Below are positions 53,353 to 63,392 of a stretch of 64,000 nt of DNA, piece by piece. Under the pieces are notes generated by a model. It did no database searches. It saw only the letters and a list, made by a program, of their open reading frames with translations, and was not told where the DNA came from. Position numbers and translations under genes: made by a program. The DNA is from Xiphydria camelus (lineage: Eukaryota > Arthropoda > Insecta > Hymenoptera > Xiphydriidae): contig OY783196.1 of assembly GCA_963678675.1 (NCBI GenBank), forward strand, positions 16,734,138-16,798,137. The letters run 5' to 3'. The stretch's first letter is position 1; every line of letters begins with the position of its first letter.

Positions 53353-54650
53353 AGGCCATCACACAGAAAATTCCGTAAGGCCGTAAGCAGTAAGCGTAAG
53401 ACGTAAAACGTAAGGTTCATCACACAAATGCGGCGTAAGACGTAAGCTTTGACCAATCCTGAACGAAGACGCTGTCCCCACCCTCTATTTAAATGTAACT
53501 TAGAATCTAGAAGTGTCAGTTTGATATTGTTAATAATTTCATTTCAATTGGGAAGAAAAGCTTAACAGTAAGTACATTTAATTATTGATTACACTCAGTT
53601 CCTATATATAATAAACAGAAAAGCCATTCCTAGAATGATATAAGGATACAGTGAACCGCAATGTAAAATGCATGACGTGAAGAGTCAGAACTGTCGTATT
53701 CATCTGCTTTTTTCATAAAAAATATAAATAATAACACTCAACAATATTATTCTCGAGCCATAGTTTGATGAACATGACGTGATAGCATTCTCTGAAATTT
53801 TATCACATAAATATCTCTTGAAGAACCCTGGAAAAAAATATTTTCATTTCCTATGCCTATTATACAGATAAAATTATTTTTCAGGTAGTTGAAACATGCC
53901 GAGAAATAATGAAATATTGCTGGGGATTTTGTTGGTGGCTACGGGTGTGCTTGTTTTGAAGAAGAAACGATCACGGAGATGGTTGAATCGTCGATGGTAG
54001 ATTCGACCAATAAATCGTATGCATATTTTTTTCCAGGGTTCTTCAAGAGATATTTATGTGATAAAATTTCAGAAAATGCTATCACGTCATGTTCATCAAA
54101 CTATATCTCGAGAATAATATTGTCGAATGTTATTATTTATATTTTTTATGAAAAAAGCAGATGAATACGACAGTTCTGACTCTTTACGTCATGCATTTTA
54201 CATTGCGATTCACTGTATCCTTATGTCAATCTAGGTATGGCTTTTCTATTTATTATATATAGGAACTGAGTGTAATCAATAATTAAATGTACTTACTGTT
54301 AAGCTTTTCTTCCCAACTGATATGAAAATTTTAACTGAATATCAAACTGAACTTAGGGCTGAAATTATTAACAATATCAAACTGACACTTCTAGATTTTA
54401 GTTTAGATGTAAACAGAGGGTGGTGACGCGTGGCGCACTATGATATCAAATAAACCGGTAAACTTTGTGATTGGTTGTCCGTAAGACGTTCGCCGTAAGA
54501 ATTTCAACCGGACGAAAGTTTTCGACGTTACGTTTTACGTCTTACGGACGAAAGTGGTGGGGTTACGGACATGAGAATACTTGATCCTGATTGGTCTATT
54601 CGCTTACGTCTTACGTCTTACGTCTTACGGAATTTTCTGTGTGATGGCCT
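53353..54650 (+). mobile_element. PIF/Harbinger-type element with CGTAAGAC subterminal repeats, TSD TTA
   Basis: AGGCCATCACACAGAAAATTCC at 53353 and the complement ending at 54650, flanked by TTA at 53350-53352 and 54651-54653. Clusters of CGTAAGAC/CGTAAG repeats lie inside both ends (53380-53450 and 54478-54630). The interior is a long imperfect palindrome (about 53570-53870 against 54020-54310). A short spliced-looking start of a protein is described separately. Confidence 0.87.
53896..53999 (+). pseudogene. Short Harbinger-like N-terminal exon
   Basis: After a TTTTTCAG acceptor, ATG at 53896 opens MPRNNEILLGILLVATGVLV and then KKKRSRRWLNRRW before a stop at 53997-53999. A basic RRW cluster after a short N-terminus is typical of many Harbinger transposases. 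Only 33 codons remain, so the assignment is tentative. Confidence 0.5.
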
Positions 54651-54819
54651 TTAGTCGGCGGTGTTTGTTTATGCGTCGAAGAAACTATTGGGGTCCACCC
54701 AACATGCAGTCTGGTCGCGGTTTTGATAGAGAGAGAGAGCGCGCGTATCTCGGTTCATCGGGCGAAGGGCAATCGTACAGGGAATTGACTTCGTTTCAAC
54801 ACAAACGGCATGTCCGAAT

Positions 54820-54920
54820 AAGAAGAAGAAGAATAATAAGAAGAAGGAGGAGAAAGAGGAGAAGGAGGAGAAGAAGAAGAGGGAGGAGAAGAAGAAGAAG
54901 GAGATGAAGATGAAGAGCTT
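54820..54920. repeat. AGAAG/GAGGA purine microsatellite
   Basis: About 100 bp of nearly pure purine on the + strand (AGAAGAAGAAG, GGAGGAGAAAG). The arginine-rich ORF through it is a by-product. Confidence 0.9.
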
Positions 54921-55135
54921 ACTTAAGCGGCCCTCACACGATCAGTATTACTGACAGTATTTCGAAATACTGACAATATTACTGACTGTGTGAAGGCAAA
55001 TACTGATGGAGTATCAGTATACTGATGATACTTTCGGGATCCTGAAAGTATTTGGGCGGAGCCAAAATACTGATGAAAATACTGATAGTCTAAGTGCAAG
55101 AGCATCAGTAATTGAACAGTATTTCAAGTGTAGCC

Positions 55136-55264
55136 ATGGAAGCAACGTTGCCCGTGCCGTCGTACATAGGCTCACCCGGCCCCGATTTCGGGAATGAACA
55201 AGAAGAAACCAAAAAATCCGTACTAAAAAGATTTATCGATGTATATAGGTCAGTGCCCGAGTTG
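55136..55264 (+). pseudogene. MADF-like accessory protein start in Harbinger element
   Basis: ATG at 55136 opens 42 codons: MEATLPVPSYIGSPGPDFG, then SVLKRFIDVYRSVPEL and a TGA. The F-ID-YR-x-PEL pattern, with the expected W replaced by the stop (TGG to TGA), is the first helix of a MADF/SANT-like domain, known from Harbinger second proteins. The downstream frame resembles the domain only weakly, and the Kolobok element lies at 55355. Confidence 0.6.
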
Positions 55265-55354
55265 TGAACATCACAACGAAAGAATATTCAAATTGGGACA
55301 CAAAAAAGAGGATATGAAACTACGTCAATTTTTTTTCTTTTTGCGATCCTTTAA

Positions 55355-58119
55355 GGGATAACACCACTCTAGAGGCCGAAAAAAGGTGTAATTTTGCGGA
55401 TTTTTCATGGGGTTATGAGAAAAGGGATTGTATTGAAATTTACAGGGTTTATTCAACATATATTGAAGTATAAAAAAAAATTTTTTTATTATCGATTTCG
55501 TGCAAAATGGCGGCGCCACAGCGGATCTCCGATACAAGGTTTTTTTGAAGACGCTCCGCGGGCGTACCCATTCCTCGGCAACCGTGAGAGCTGGAACAAA
55601 AATCCAAAATTTTTTTGAAACTACATACTAATAGCTATCGAAGTACGTAGGATTTTTCTTTTTTTTTCAATTTTTGTAGAAACTGTGCATATCTGAACAA
55701 AAAGTATGAATTTTCGACTAAAAAAAGAGCAGTAAATTGTTAATAAAACAAGTAATTTTCAAAATATCAAAAAACGGCTACGTACTTCGGAGGAGAATAT
55801 ATATATGAAGCTACTGTAAAAATTTGAAGTCGATCCATGCAATAGTTTTGAAGCTACGAGTACGCCCGATTTGAAAAAAACAGTTTCGAGAAAAACGCGT
55901 TTAAAGTTTTCGTAACATTGAAACCGTTGAAATTTTTGTTTACCTCTAGTCTGCGATGCCTGCGCCGTACATCTGGCCGTCTCTGTTGATGTCGGACTCT
56001 TCCTCTTCCTTCCTTGCAGATTTTATGGACATCCGGGCCTCTCTGGCATCGTTGGTCAACGATCGCTCGGAAAATTTGATGCGACGAGCGTCCGCCTCCA
56101 CGCAAAAATTGTAGCAATTCGGTCCGATCGTTAAGCCCAGGTGTTCCATCAGCTTCAATACACTGGACAATCCATCGTTGTAGATACTTGCAGCAATATA
56201 TACTGCAGTATCAAGCACATGTTTGCCACTGGAAAATGTTTTTGGAGCCATGGACCAGACCGTTGCATTAAAACTTTCGTTGCTATTTTGCGTGAAGCCG
56301 CCTAAGCAACGAGTAAGCAATTCATCTCGGCTGAGTTCTTCGTACAATGGCAAAATCGCTTTATAAACCTCTTGAGAAAGAGCCGGTTTATGCGTAAAGT
56401 CCTGCCCAGTCGCTTGAGCTTTTTGCCAAGCGCACCATGAATTCTCTCCGGGCGGGCATCTTTCGTGCCTCGGTTGATCGTCGGTCGATAATTTATGGTC
56501 CAGTGTTGCGTAAATTTCATTTCGCATTTTTCCTACAGAATTGTGATTCCTACGAATTGCTAATCCGTAGTAAATTGCCAACTCGTCTATGAGCTTACCA
56601 GTAAGCTTGCCTTTCCCTCCAAGTCCTTTTGTTTGCTTCTTCAAATTACGGAGACGAGAGCCCATCCGCTTCTGCACATGATCGATGCATTCTTTTTTCT
56701 GTACGGTAAACTCTTTGTAGGGTTCAGAATCTAAAATTCCTTTGAAGGTTTTAGAATCTCCGTCGCCGACGTAATTTGCGTACTTCAAATTGTGCAAAGA
56801 TTCTGAGCGCTCGAACATTTCGATGACGACGTCCACTTCCATCTTCCCGGCGGAGCCGACGTGGTTTGCTTGGTATTCATCCTTGTGAGTTTCACTCCAC
56901 TCCTCGAACTCGATAGTGTCAGTTTTAGTTTTCCAAAATTCGCAAGCTTTGCAATATTTAGATTTCACTAAAACATCAACTACTTTGCCAGTATGCCAGC
57001 CGATAAGTGAAACAAGTCCGTACAGAGATGAAAAACCACGTTTCCTCCACGAACCATCGCCAGATACAGTAATGCCACTTTGATCTTCAGTTTTTTCTTT
57101 TTCTTTTTCAGCTGTAATTTTCATGCTGAGATTGCAAACAGCTTTGGCTTCAACGGCAATTTTCTTCACAACTACATCGTAAAACGATTGGAAAATGGGC
57201 CGTGGAAGATCCATGAAGGCACAAAACTTGATAATGCCACTCAATCCTACTCCTAGCAATCGCATGGCAAGCACAATTCTGCGATTAATATCGTATCCTT
57301 TGTCAATAAAAGGACAGCTAGGAATATTGATTTCGTCGCAGTTTTTGCAAGAAATCACAAGCTTGAAACCCAAGCCTCGCTTTCCACTTTCGCTAAATGT
57401 GACATCTGATTTGCACTTTTTGCACACGACAGCTTCCGATATCGCAGAGAATACTGCCAAAAAGTTCAAGATTCGATAACCAAAGTCTTCTTTTACTTTA
57501 AAATCATCGAAATTAACATCTGATAATTTTTTGGCCGACGTACTGACGCTTTCCAGGCTTGGCTTCTCCAGCTCGTAACGGTTGCACGGGCGTCGATTCG
57601 AAATTTTCGGCCTTTTCGCGCTGTTCCTTCCTCCACGGGTGGTTTTTTGGTCACTGTACGTTCTCTTCGAAGACATGCTGATCGTTAAAAAAAAACTTGT
57701 GCAAAAACTTGTGCAAAAAAATGAAATACTTCAATGAAATATTCAAAAATGTACACTACGAAATCAAAGCGTCTGCGCGGCGTCGCTTGGCAGCTGTACT
57801 GGTTCTCAGACGCGCACGCACACACAGACGCACTTCTATAGGGTTTTAGTACACCTTGGTGGACTTCTCATAAACCACTATGCCCATAAGCAATAGAATT
57901 CGGACATGTGTAGGGTCGATAAATCAGAGCGCGCGCGCGCCGTGGCGGCTGATTCAGCCGTCGGCGCGCGCTCCGAGGCGTTGAGGCAGATTTAAGAATT
58001 AGACCCCTTCCACATTGAATTTCAATATAAAACCAATTGGATATGTTTTTTAAAGTCCTTAAGTATACTTTAAGCAAAAAAAAATCGAATTTTTGAAAAT
58101 CCTAGAGTGGTGTTACCCC
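55355..58119 (-). mobile_element. Kolobok-like transposon, apparently complete, TSD TTAA
   Basis: GGGATAACACCACTCTAG at 55355 and CTAGAGTGGTGTTACCCC ending at 58119, flanked by TTAA (55351-55354 and 58120-58123). Length 2765 bp with a single intact transposase gene on the minus strand. TTAA targets are known for Kolobok and piggyBac; the protein is not piggyBac. Sequence between the gene and the termini is AT-rich; a GC-rich palindrome (GGCGCGCGC...) lies near 57930-57985. Confidence 0.88.
55946..57676 (-). CDS. Kolobok-like transposase (Mutator-type domain), intact 576 codons
   Basis: Single open frame from ATG at 57676 (MSSKRTYSDQKTTRGGRN, a basic N-terminus likely to be a nuclear signal) to a stop at 55946. 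Residues 85-113 form a zinc ribbon (CKKC and CKNC). The nuclease core shows TVSGDGSWRKRGFSSLYG (D207), NYVGDGDSKTF (D305 or D307) and TQNSNESFN (E467), a DDE set; KYCKACEFW follows the first Asp. Similar proteins are annotated in insects as Mutator-like transposase domain proteins and in repeat collections as Kolobok. It would cut at the GGGRTAACACC termini and insert at TTAA. No frameshift, stop or missing catalytic residue is visible, and the TIRs and TSD are perfect or nearly so, which points to a young and possibly active copy. The ATG lies about 440 bp inside the right end. Confidence 0.9.
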   Translation of the reverse strand: MSSKRTYSDQKTTRGGRNSAKRPKISNRRPCNRYELEKPSLESVSTSAKKLSDVNFDDFKVKEDFGYRILNFLAVFSAISEAVVCKKCKSDVTFSESGKRGLGFKLVISCKNCDEINIPSCPFIDKGYDINRRIVLAMRLLGVGLSGIIKFCAFMDLPRPIFQSFYDVVVKKIAVEAKAVCNLSMKITAEKEKEKTEDQSGITVSGDGSWRKRGFSSLYGLVSLIGWHTGKVVDVLVKSKYCKACEFWKTKTDTIEFEEWSETHKDEYQANHVGSAGKMEVDVVIEMFERSESLHNLKYANYVGDGDSKTFKGILDSEPYKEFTVQKKECIDHVQKRMGSRLRNLKKQTKGLGGKGKLTGKLIDELAIYYGLAIRRNHNSVGKMRNEIYATLDHKLSTDDQPRHERCPPGENSWCAWQKAQATGQDFTHKPALSQEVYKAILPLYEELSRDELLTRCLGGFTQNSNESFNATVWSMAPKTFSSGKHVLDTAVYIAASIYNDGLSSVLKLMEHLGLTIGPNCYNFCVEADARRIKFSERSLTNDAREARMSIKSARKEEEESDINRDGQMYGAGIAD

Positions 58120-58331
58120 TTAAACTTGTACAATATAATGTAATTGCAATGCAAGCCTTTTGTTTCTTGTCCACTTTTTAAAATTAAAGTACAGAAAAAC
58201 AACGACGTTCTACGAACTACAAATCTATACTGACATAAATACTGATCGTGTGCGGTGAATTATGAAATACTTATGAAATACTGTCAGTAACTAATACTGT
58301 CAGTAATACTGATCGTGTGAGGGCCGCTTTA

Positions 58332-58503
58332 CTCCGCGCCGTCGACCGAATACCCGACGCACGGCGAATGCGCCGACGCGAGCGCCCTTAGTGTATACTC
58401 CCGCCTCGCTCCCGAGGACCTGTGGGGGGAGGGGGGGACGCCGCAAAGCGGCGCGGGGAGTCTCCCCCCGGGGGCCGGCGAGCAGGGGGCGGAGCCCCCT
58501 AGT
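58332..58503. mobile_element. GC-rich hairpin block ending CTAG, possible Helitron 3' end
   Basis: About 170 bp of very GC-rich sequence in an AT-rich window, with nested palindromes (CCGCAAAGCGG; GGGGAGTCTCCCC; GGGGGCGGAGCCCCC). The last hairpin is followed directly by CTAG then T. A 3' hairpin and CTRR end are known for Helitrons, but the usual gap of about 10 nt after the hairpin is missing and no 5' TC end was identified. Confidence 0.35.
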
Positions 58504-58543
58504 AATACCTATGCTACTTTTCCTGTAAGTTTCAGTTAAATAT

Positions 58544-60283
58544 ATGGGGCATTCCATGCCAAGTCACCGAGTTTTTGACTCGACCCTCTTCGATTTCGCT
58601 CATTTTTTGATATGTTTTAGTACTTATTAAAAGCAACGTGTACTGTACTGTACTGTACTTAGCATTTACCGGGCACTCAGTCCTTTTTGGACCATTGTAC
58701 CCGAGCCACACTTGGGGCAACTCAGACAGAGAGGGGTCGCCCCCTCCGCCCACGACCCCCGGTGAGCCCAGGGCCTCCATGCAGACGGCCATGCAGGAGC
58801 CCCTAGCCCTCCCAGGTATCCCAACCAGAAGGGGGGCCCCTCCCTGTCCTCACTCACTGGGGAAGGGGGTCCTCCATGCAGAAGCCCCCCCTCCCCACCT
58901 CGAGTACAGCCGGTCTTAGCTCGATCCCCAGATCCCGGAAAAATTATTTTTCCGCAAGCCGGGATTCGAACCCTAGACCCATCGCCAGAGCAGTCTTCGA
59001 GAGGCTAGCATTTAGACCACTCGGCTACTGCCGGCGACTAAGAGCAACGTGTACACCAATTTTTAGCCTTTTATTTCAAACTGCTATTGAGTAATCGATT
59101 TTTTAAATTTTGAAGCAAAACATGTTCAATTAATGATAGACTAGTAATAAATATCGATATCTATAAAAAGTAGGGTATCATTTTTTTCGTCTTTAAATGT
59201 AGTTTCAGACAATAAATAAAAGCAAATTATTCGAAGTAATTATAACTCAGTTATTAACGTTTAAAAATTAAAATCGATATTTTCAAAAAGTCCGACCCCT
59301 TCGATTTTTTTGAAAAATTTTCCCAAAATTCTACTCCATATTACGCATCTTTTAAGCCGCAGTTTGAGATGTGATCACAATTTTTTCTATTTTTTATCGA
59401 ATATTGAAAATTTAATTTTTTTTCTTTTAGGATTGAATTATCTATATTATCCGGTTCTCAAAAATTCAAGAATATAGTGCAATGAAAGAAAAATTGGAAG
59501 ATCGCTTCAGAAATGCAAAACCGATAACAGCGACACAGAAAATCCATAAAATTACGCGTTTACTAAATCCTATTGTGGAAGTAAAGTCGTTTTCCCTTTC
59601 AGACAAGTTTACACATCACAGTACAATTAAGAAATATAATAAGCAATCGTTAAGTGAGAAAAATAATAAAAAAGATTATATGAAATGTAAAATGATACCA
59701 AATAAAATATTTTAAATTGATTAAAATAATTTGATCGCTTTCAATAAAATTGTTTTTAATGTTTTTGGACGATATTTAGTCAAGAGAGTAAAATTATAGA
59801 TAATTTAATCCAAAAAGAGAAAAATTAAATTATCAATATTCGATAAAAAATAGAAAAAATTGTGATCACATCTCAAACTGCGGCTTAAAAGTTGCGTAAT
59901 ATGGAGTAGAATTTTGGGAAAATTTTTCAAAAAAATCGAAGATGTCGGACTTTTTAAAAATGTCGATTAAAATTTTTAAACGTTAATAACAGTGATAATT
60001 ACTTCGAATAATTTTCTTTTATATATTTTCTAAGACTACATTTAAAGACGAAAAAAATGATACCTTACTTTTTATAGATATCGATATTTATTACTAGTCT
60101 ATCGTTAATTAAACATTTTGTGCTTCAAAATTTAAAAAATCGATTACTCAATAACGGTTTGGAATAAAAGGCTAAAAACTGGTGTACACGTTCCTTTTAA
60201 TAAGTACTAAAACATATCAAAAAATGAGCGAAATCGAAGAGGGTCGAGTCAAAAACTCGGTGACTTGGCATGGAATGCCCCAT
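58544..60283. mobile_element. Long-TIR palindromic element (ATGGGGCATTCCATGCC ends)
   Basis: Left arm from 58544 (GGGGCATTCCATGCCAAGTC, GAGTTTTTGACTCGACCCTC), mirrored at 60130-60283. Setting aside the SINE, the arms continue to about 59420 and 59810 (GCGGCTTAAAAG, TTGTGATCACATCTCAAACTG). The borders are TATAT and ATATG, compatible with a TA target. The centre (59420-59810) contains an ORF of 78 codons (59482-59715, KLEDRFRNAKPITATQ) with no family match. Confidence 0.82.
58644..59042 (-). mobile_element. tRNA-derived SINE with (TACAG)n tail
   Basis: Minus strand: the 5' head reads GGCAGTAGCCGAGTGG (A box) and, about 45 nt on, TAGGGTTCGAATCCCGG (B box and T arm), a type II (Ser/Leu-like) tRNA layout. 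A GC-rich body follows, and the 3' tail at 58644-58660 is a repeat of TACAG read on the minus strand. A 12-bp direct repeat AGCAACGTGTAC flanks it (58632-58643 and 59043-59054), the expected product of LINE-mediated insertion. The target lies in one arm of the surrounding palindrome, whose other arm lacks the SINE. Confidence 0.9.
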
Positions 60284-60718
60284 ATGCGTTTTTGTTTGTG
60301 CAAAAATTCTTGTAACCTTACTTTTCGGATATCCCTCGTATTATTACTGTACTTACACTGATAATAAAATGTAGATGAATCATGGAGCGTTATGGAGCCT
60401 GTGTTACAATACGAGAAAACTTTTCTTCGACATGATCAATTATTTCTCCCAATATGCATAGTCTCGCTTCAGCGGGAAGTCAGATCGGAAGAAATAATTT
60501 CTCATATGGAAAAAATATTTCCTCGAATAAGATCAATGTCATTAAATAATAAAGTTATATATTAAATGATGTCCACTTAATAAAGTAATGTTCCTAAAAT
60601 GTTTTCAAACATTACAAAAATAAAACTACAATGGGACTTTTCTGGCACATGTCGGTTACATGCTCATCATGTTCCTGAAACCTTTCTGAAAGGTGTTGTG
60701 CCCTGAAGGACAGTTATA
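60284..60718. other. No gene seen
   Basis: AT-rich. It includes partially repeated GAAATAATTTCTC-type motifs around 60450-60530. Confidence 0.45.
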
Positions 60719-62648
60719 ATATCGCACACCTAGATCAAAACAGTATCAACTCAAAAAATGAATTTTTTTATTTAACCGTTTATTCGGATTCTACAAACGA
60801 AGCTCCATAAACCAATAAAACAGATTTACCGATATCTTGAATAGTTTCCGAAAAATGGCGCTATAAGTCAGTTTTGTTGAATATACATATGTGCACATGA
60901 CCGCTCCACGAACACCGTTACATTTTTAGTTTCTGCTGTGACAGCGAGAAGGATGCACGTATATTGATAGTCCTAAACTGTGTTATTTCGAGTTACAAGG
61001 GTTTTGTTGGTGTAATTCGTGAGTCTGTTCAGCATCATTTGGAGTTACTACAGTGTTGGTGACTAAATCGTGATCGAACTGACGATTACGCACTGCTGGA
61101 TTTCGAGTTGTATCAGTTTTGATTACACAGATAAGTGAAAAGTTTATGATTATTTTGACTTATTTCGGTTTTCATCAAACACTTTTGATATTTCTAGTTA
61201 CAACAGTTTTTTTGAGTCATTTTTAGTCTAATTATTTCTCGAGAAAACACATCAAACACATTTTAAATAAAATAGCATAATGCATTTTTACAGTTAACAC
61301 ACTTTTTGGATTACGTCTGAGCAAAAAAAGAGGTTAATTCAATTTCTGAATGATTATTTTTGAGTTGATGCACTTTTCATGGTTATTGAATGTTCCGTCT
61401 CACGGTGGACGAAATTTGACATAACGGTTCATACCGCTCGATATTATTGCAATCTAAGAGATACTTAAAATCAGGTCCAATCTACACCCCACAAACATAT
61501 TCAACGTTAATACGGACTGCCAGAAAGACAGGACGTCCTTACAAAGTAGTAGAAATGACTCATGATAAATTCTATGATGTCAAAGCTGTGCAAGACTTAT
61601 GGGGTAATAACTTCAATATAGACGAAAATAGAAATCAAGTAAAGTGGCGTGATATCAAAATCCTTAAAGTAGAAAAGGAGCATCCCCAGGCATTTTTCTA
61701 TAAAACATCATTTGGAGACGAAACCTTCTAAAAGACTTACTCGCAACAGACGAACTACAAATCAATCCTCGATTTCTGCTAATTTGACTCTAGCATACAC
61801 AAAAAGAATTCCTCTGTCTAATGCGAAAAGGAAGGACATTCAAGAACTAATTGATAAGAACGTTATTCCAAATCAGTACCTAAGTCCTCATAGTAATGAG
61901 TCCTACTTAAAAAATGTTTTAGATCAAAATTGAATATCAAGAAAATGTAATTTTTTTTCTTAATTTGGACAATCTATAATAATTATACTCAGTAGTAAGA
62001 ATAAGCTTTCCTTTTTCAGGGATAGAACTTTTTGATAGAATATAATAATATGGTTTTGAAATGTTGTTTCAAAAGTGACGCTAAAGGTAAAACTTAATAA
62101 TAAATTATAATTTAGAACATTCTTTGTGTATAGTCAGGTTTATGAATCGTTAACAATTTTCAAAATTAGATTAAGTTTCGTTTTTGTACTTTATTATTGT
62201 TAAAAGAACTTTTTCATTTTGTTCAGGAAAATTTCATGTCCAATAAAAGAAGATTTCTATGAATTCTTTGTTATATATCATTCAAGCTAAAGGAAAATTA
62301 AACAAGAAACTACACCTTTCTTGAAATTATACGTAACATTTTCTCCCAGTTGAAACTGAATCAACTCAAAAAAATTTAGCAAAAGCGATTCAAGTCTAAA
62401 TAGTTAAAAAAATATTTAGGTAAAATTTGACTAACAAAACAGTAGTAACTCAAAAAACCAATTTTTTGCTTACCTAGTTGATTTATAATAAAACGTTTCA
62501 ATCTTAACTTTCTTAAAAATGCTATGTTCAATCATTAAAAGAAAAAAATAAACCCCTTATCACACATCGACATGAGAATCATTTTTTCGCCATTTCTGGA
62601 AAACAAGTTTCTTTGAGTTGATACTGTTTTGATCTAGGTGTGCGATAT
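60719..62648 (+). mobile_element. TIR element, 1.9 kb, with broken ORF
   Basis: TATCGCACACCTAGATCAAAACAGTATCAACTC near 60719 and its complement ending at 62648 (GAGTTGATACTGTTTTGATC). The AACTCAAAAAA motif recurs inside both ends (about 61150-61230, 61360, 62360 and 62445). It contains one ORF broken by a frameshift. The superfamily is not recognised; the border letters allow a TA target. Confidence 0.72.
61447..61933 (+). pseudogene. ORF inside TIR element, one frameshift, family unknown
   Basis: Frame 1 (to 61731) reads KYLKSGPIYTPQTYSTLIR-like text, then FYDVKAVQDLWGNNFNIDE and KWRDIKILKVEKEHPQAFFY. It shifts at about 61712-61725 into KRLTRNRRTTNQSS and RKDIQELIDKNVIPNQYLS, ending at 61933. 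The last phrase resembles a C-terminal motif in many insect transposon-linked uncharacterised proteins. No catalytic signature of a known transposase is visible. Confidence 0.5.
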
Positions 62649-63217
62649 AGTTCTAATGAAATGATTATGAGAAATAGCAGGTATTAATAATTGTTAATGC
62701 AATTTTGCCGTCATTATGCGGATACGCTTGTAATGAACAAAGCGAGAAAACTATTGCTGCACATTTGCTACCATCTCGTGCTAACATTTTGCTAATATTT
62801 GAAGCTAGCAATTGTTGCTATCATTTTACTACTAATAAGCTAAGATGATATTTGATTTCCGCATATTCACAACAAACTACTGCAACAGTTGCTGATACAC
62901 AACTGCTCCCGGGTTGCTTTTACACGTTTTGTTTTCTGGGAAGTTTCATCGGACTTCTACCAGGAAGGCAGCACCTCCTGAACCCTCAATTTGCAACTCC
63001 TCATAGCCAATTTTTATGACTCAATCCTGTCTACGCAATCGCGACTCGAGCCACCTTAAATTTCGTTTTTCTATTAAACAACGCCTATATAAATTTTTAA
63101 GAATCCTGTCCTATTATGTAAAACCGCCACGTTTAACATATATTCTTACATGCAGAGTCTATTTGGATAATGAATATCAGGTGGTGTTAGTGAGAATTTA
63201 GATCTACGGAGTCCGGA
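62649..63217. other. No gene; degenerate short motifs
   Basis: 62740-62910 is rich in TTGCTA, GCAACA and AGCAATTG variants, resembling 37375-37600. Otherwise unremarkable. Confidence 0.4.
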
Positions 63218-63392
63218 CTTGGATTTGCAACAGAACAATCGTACGAGTGCGAGAGAGAACATGTAGCGTGTGCATAAGAACCATTCTGTCGCACAAACTC
63301 CAACTGAAATACTCTAGAGAAACGTACGGCAGAGAGGTTCTTATGCACTCACCACATGTTTTCGCACTCTGGCAGGAGAGAATTTGCAAGCT
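63218..63392. mobile_element. Imperfect foldback repeat, about 175 bp
   Basis: Left arm TTTGCAACAGAACAATCGTAC, GAGTGCGAGAGAGAACATGT and GTGTGCATAAGAACC; right arm the diverged complement (GGTTCTTATGCACTC, ACATGTTTTCGCACTC, GAATTTGCAAGC). Likely an old MITE. Confidence 0.65.

Larger units (their letters stand above)
54926..58328. mobile_element. PIF/Harbinger-type element hosting a Kolobok element, TSD TTA
   Basis: AGCGGCCCTCACACGATCAG at 54926 with its complement ending at 58328, flanked by TTA (54923-54925 and 58329-58331). ATACTGA/TCAGTAT motifs are repeated many times just inside both ends (54945-55110 and 58215-58315), probably subterminal binding repeats. Between the Kolobok insertion and the left end is the start of an accessory gene; without the insertion the element is only about 640 bp. 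Confidence 0.88.

Noticed and set aside
54581..54907. 108-codon arginine-rich ORF
   Set aside because: Its C-terminal half is the translation of the AGAAG purine microsatellite.
58300..58920. Several GC-rich ORFs suggesting a CpG-island gene or bacterial contamination
   Set aside because: The stretch is explained by the hairpin block and the SINE body; flanks are typical host repeats, and no bacterial gene pattern is seen.
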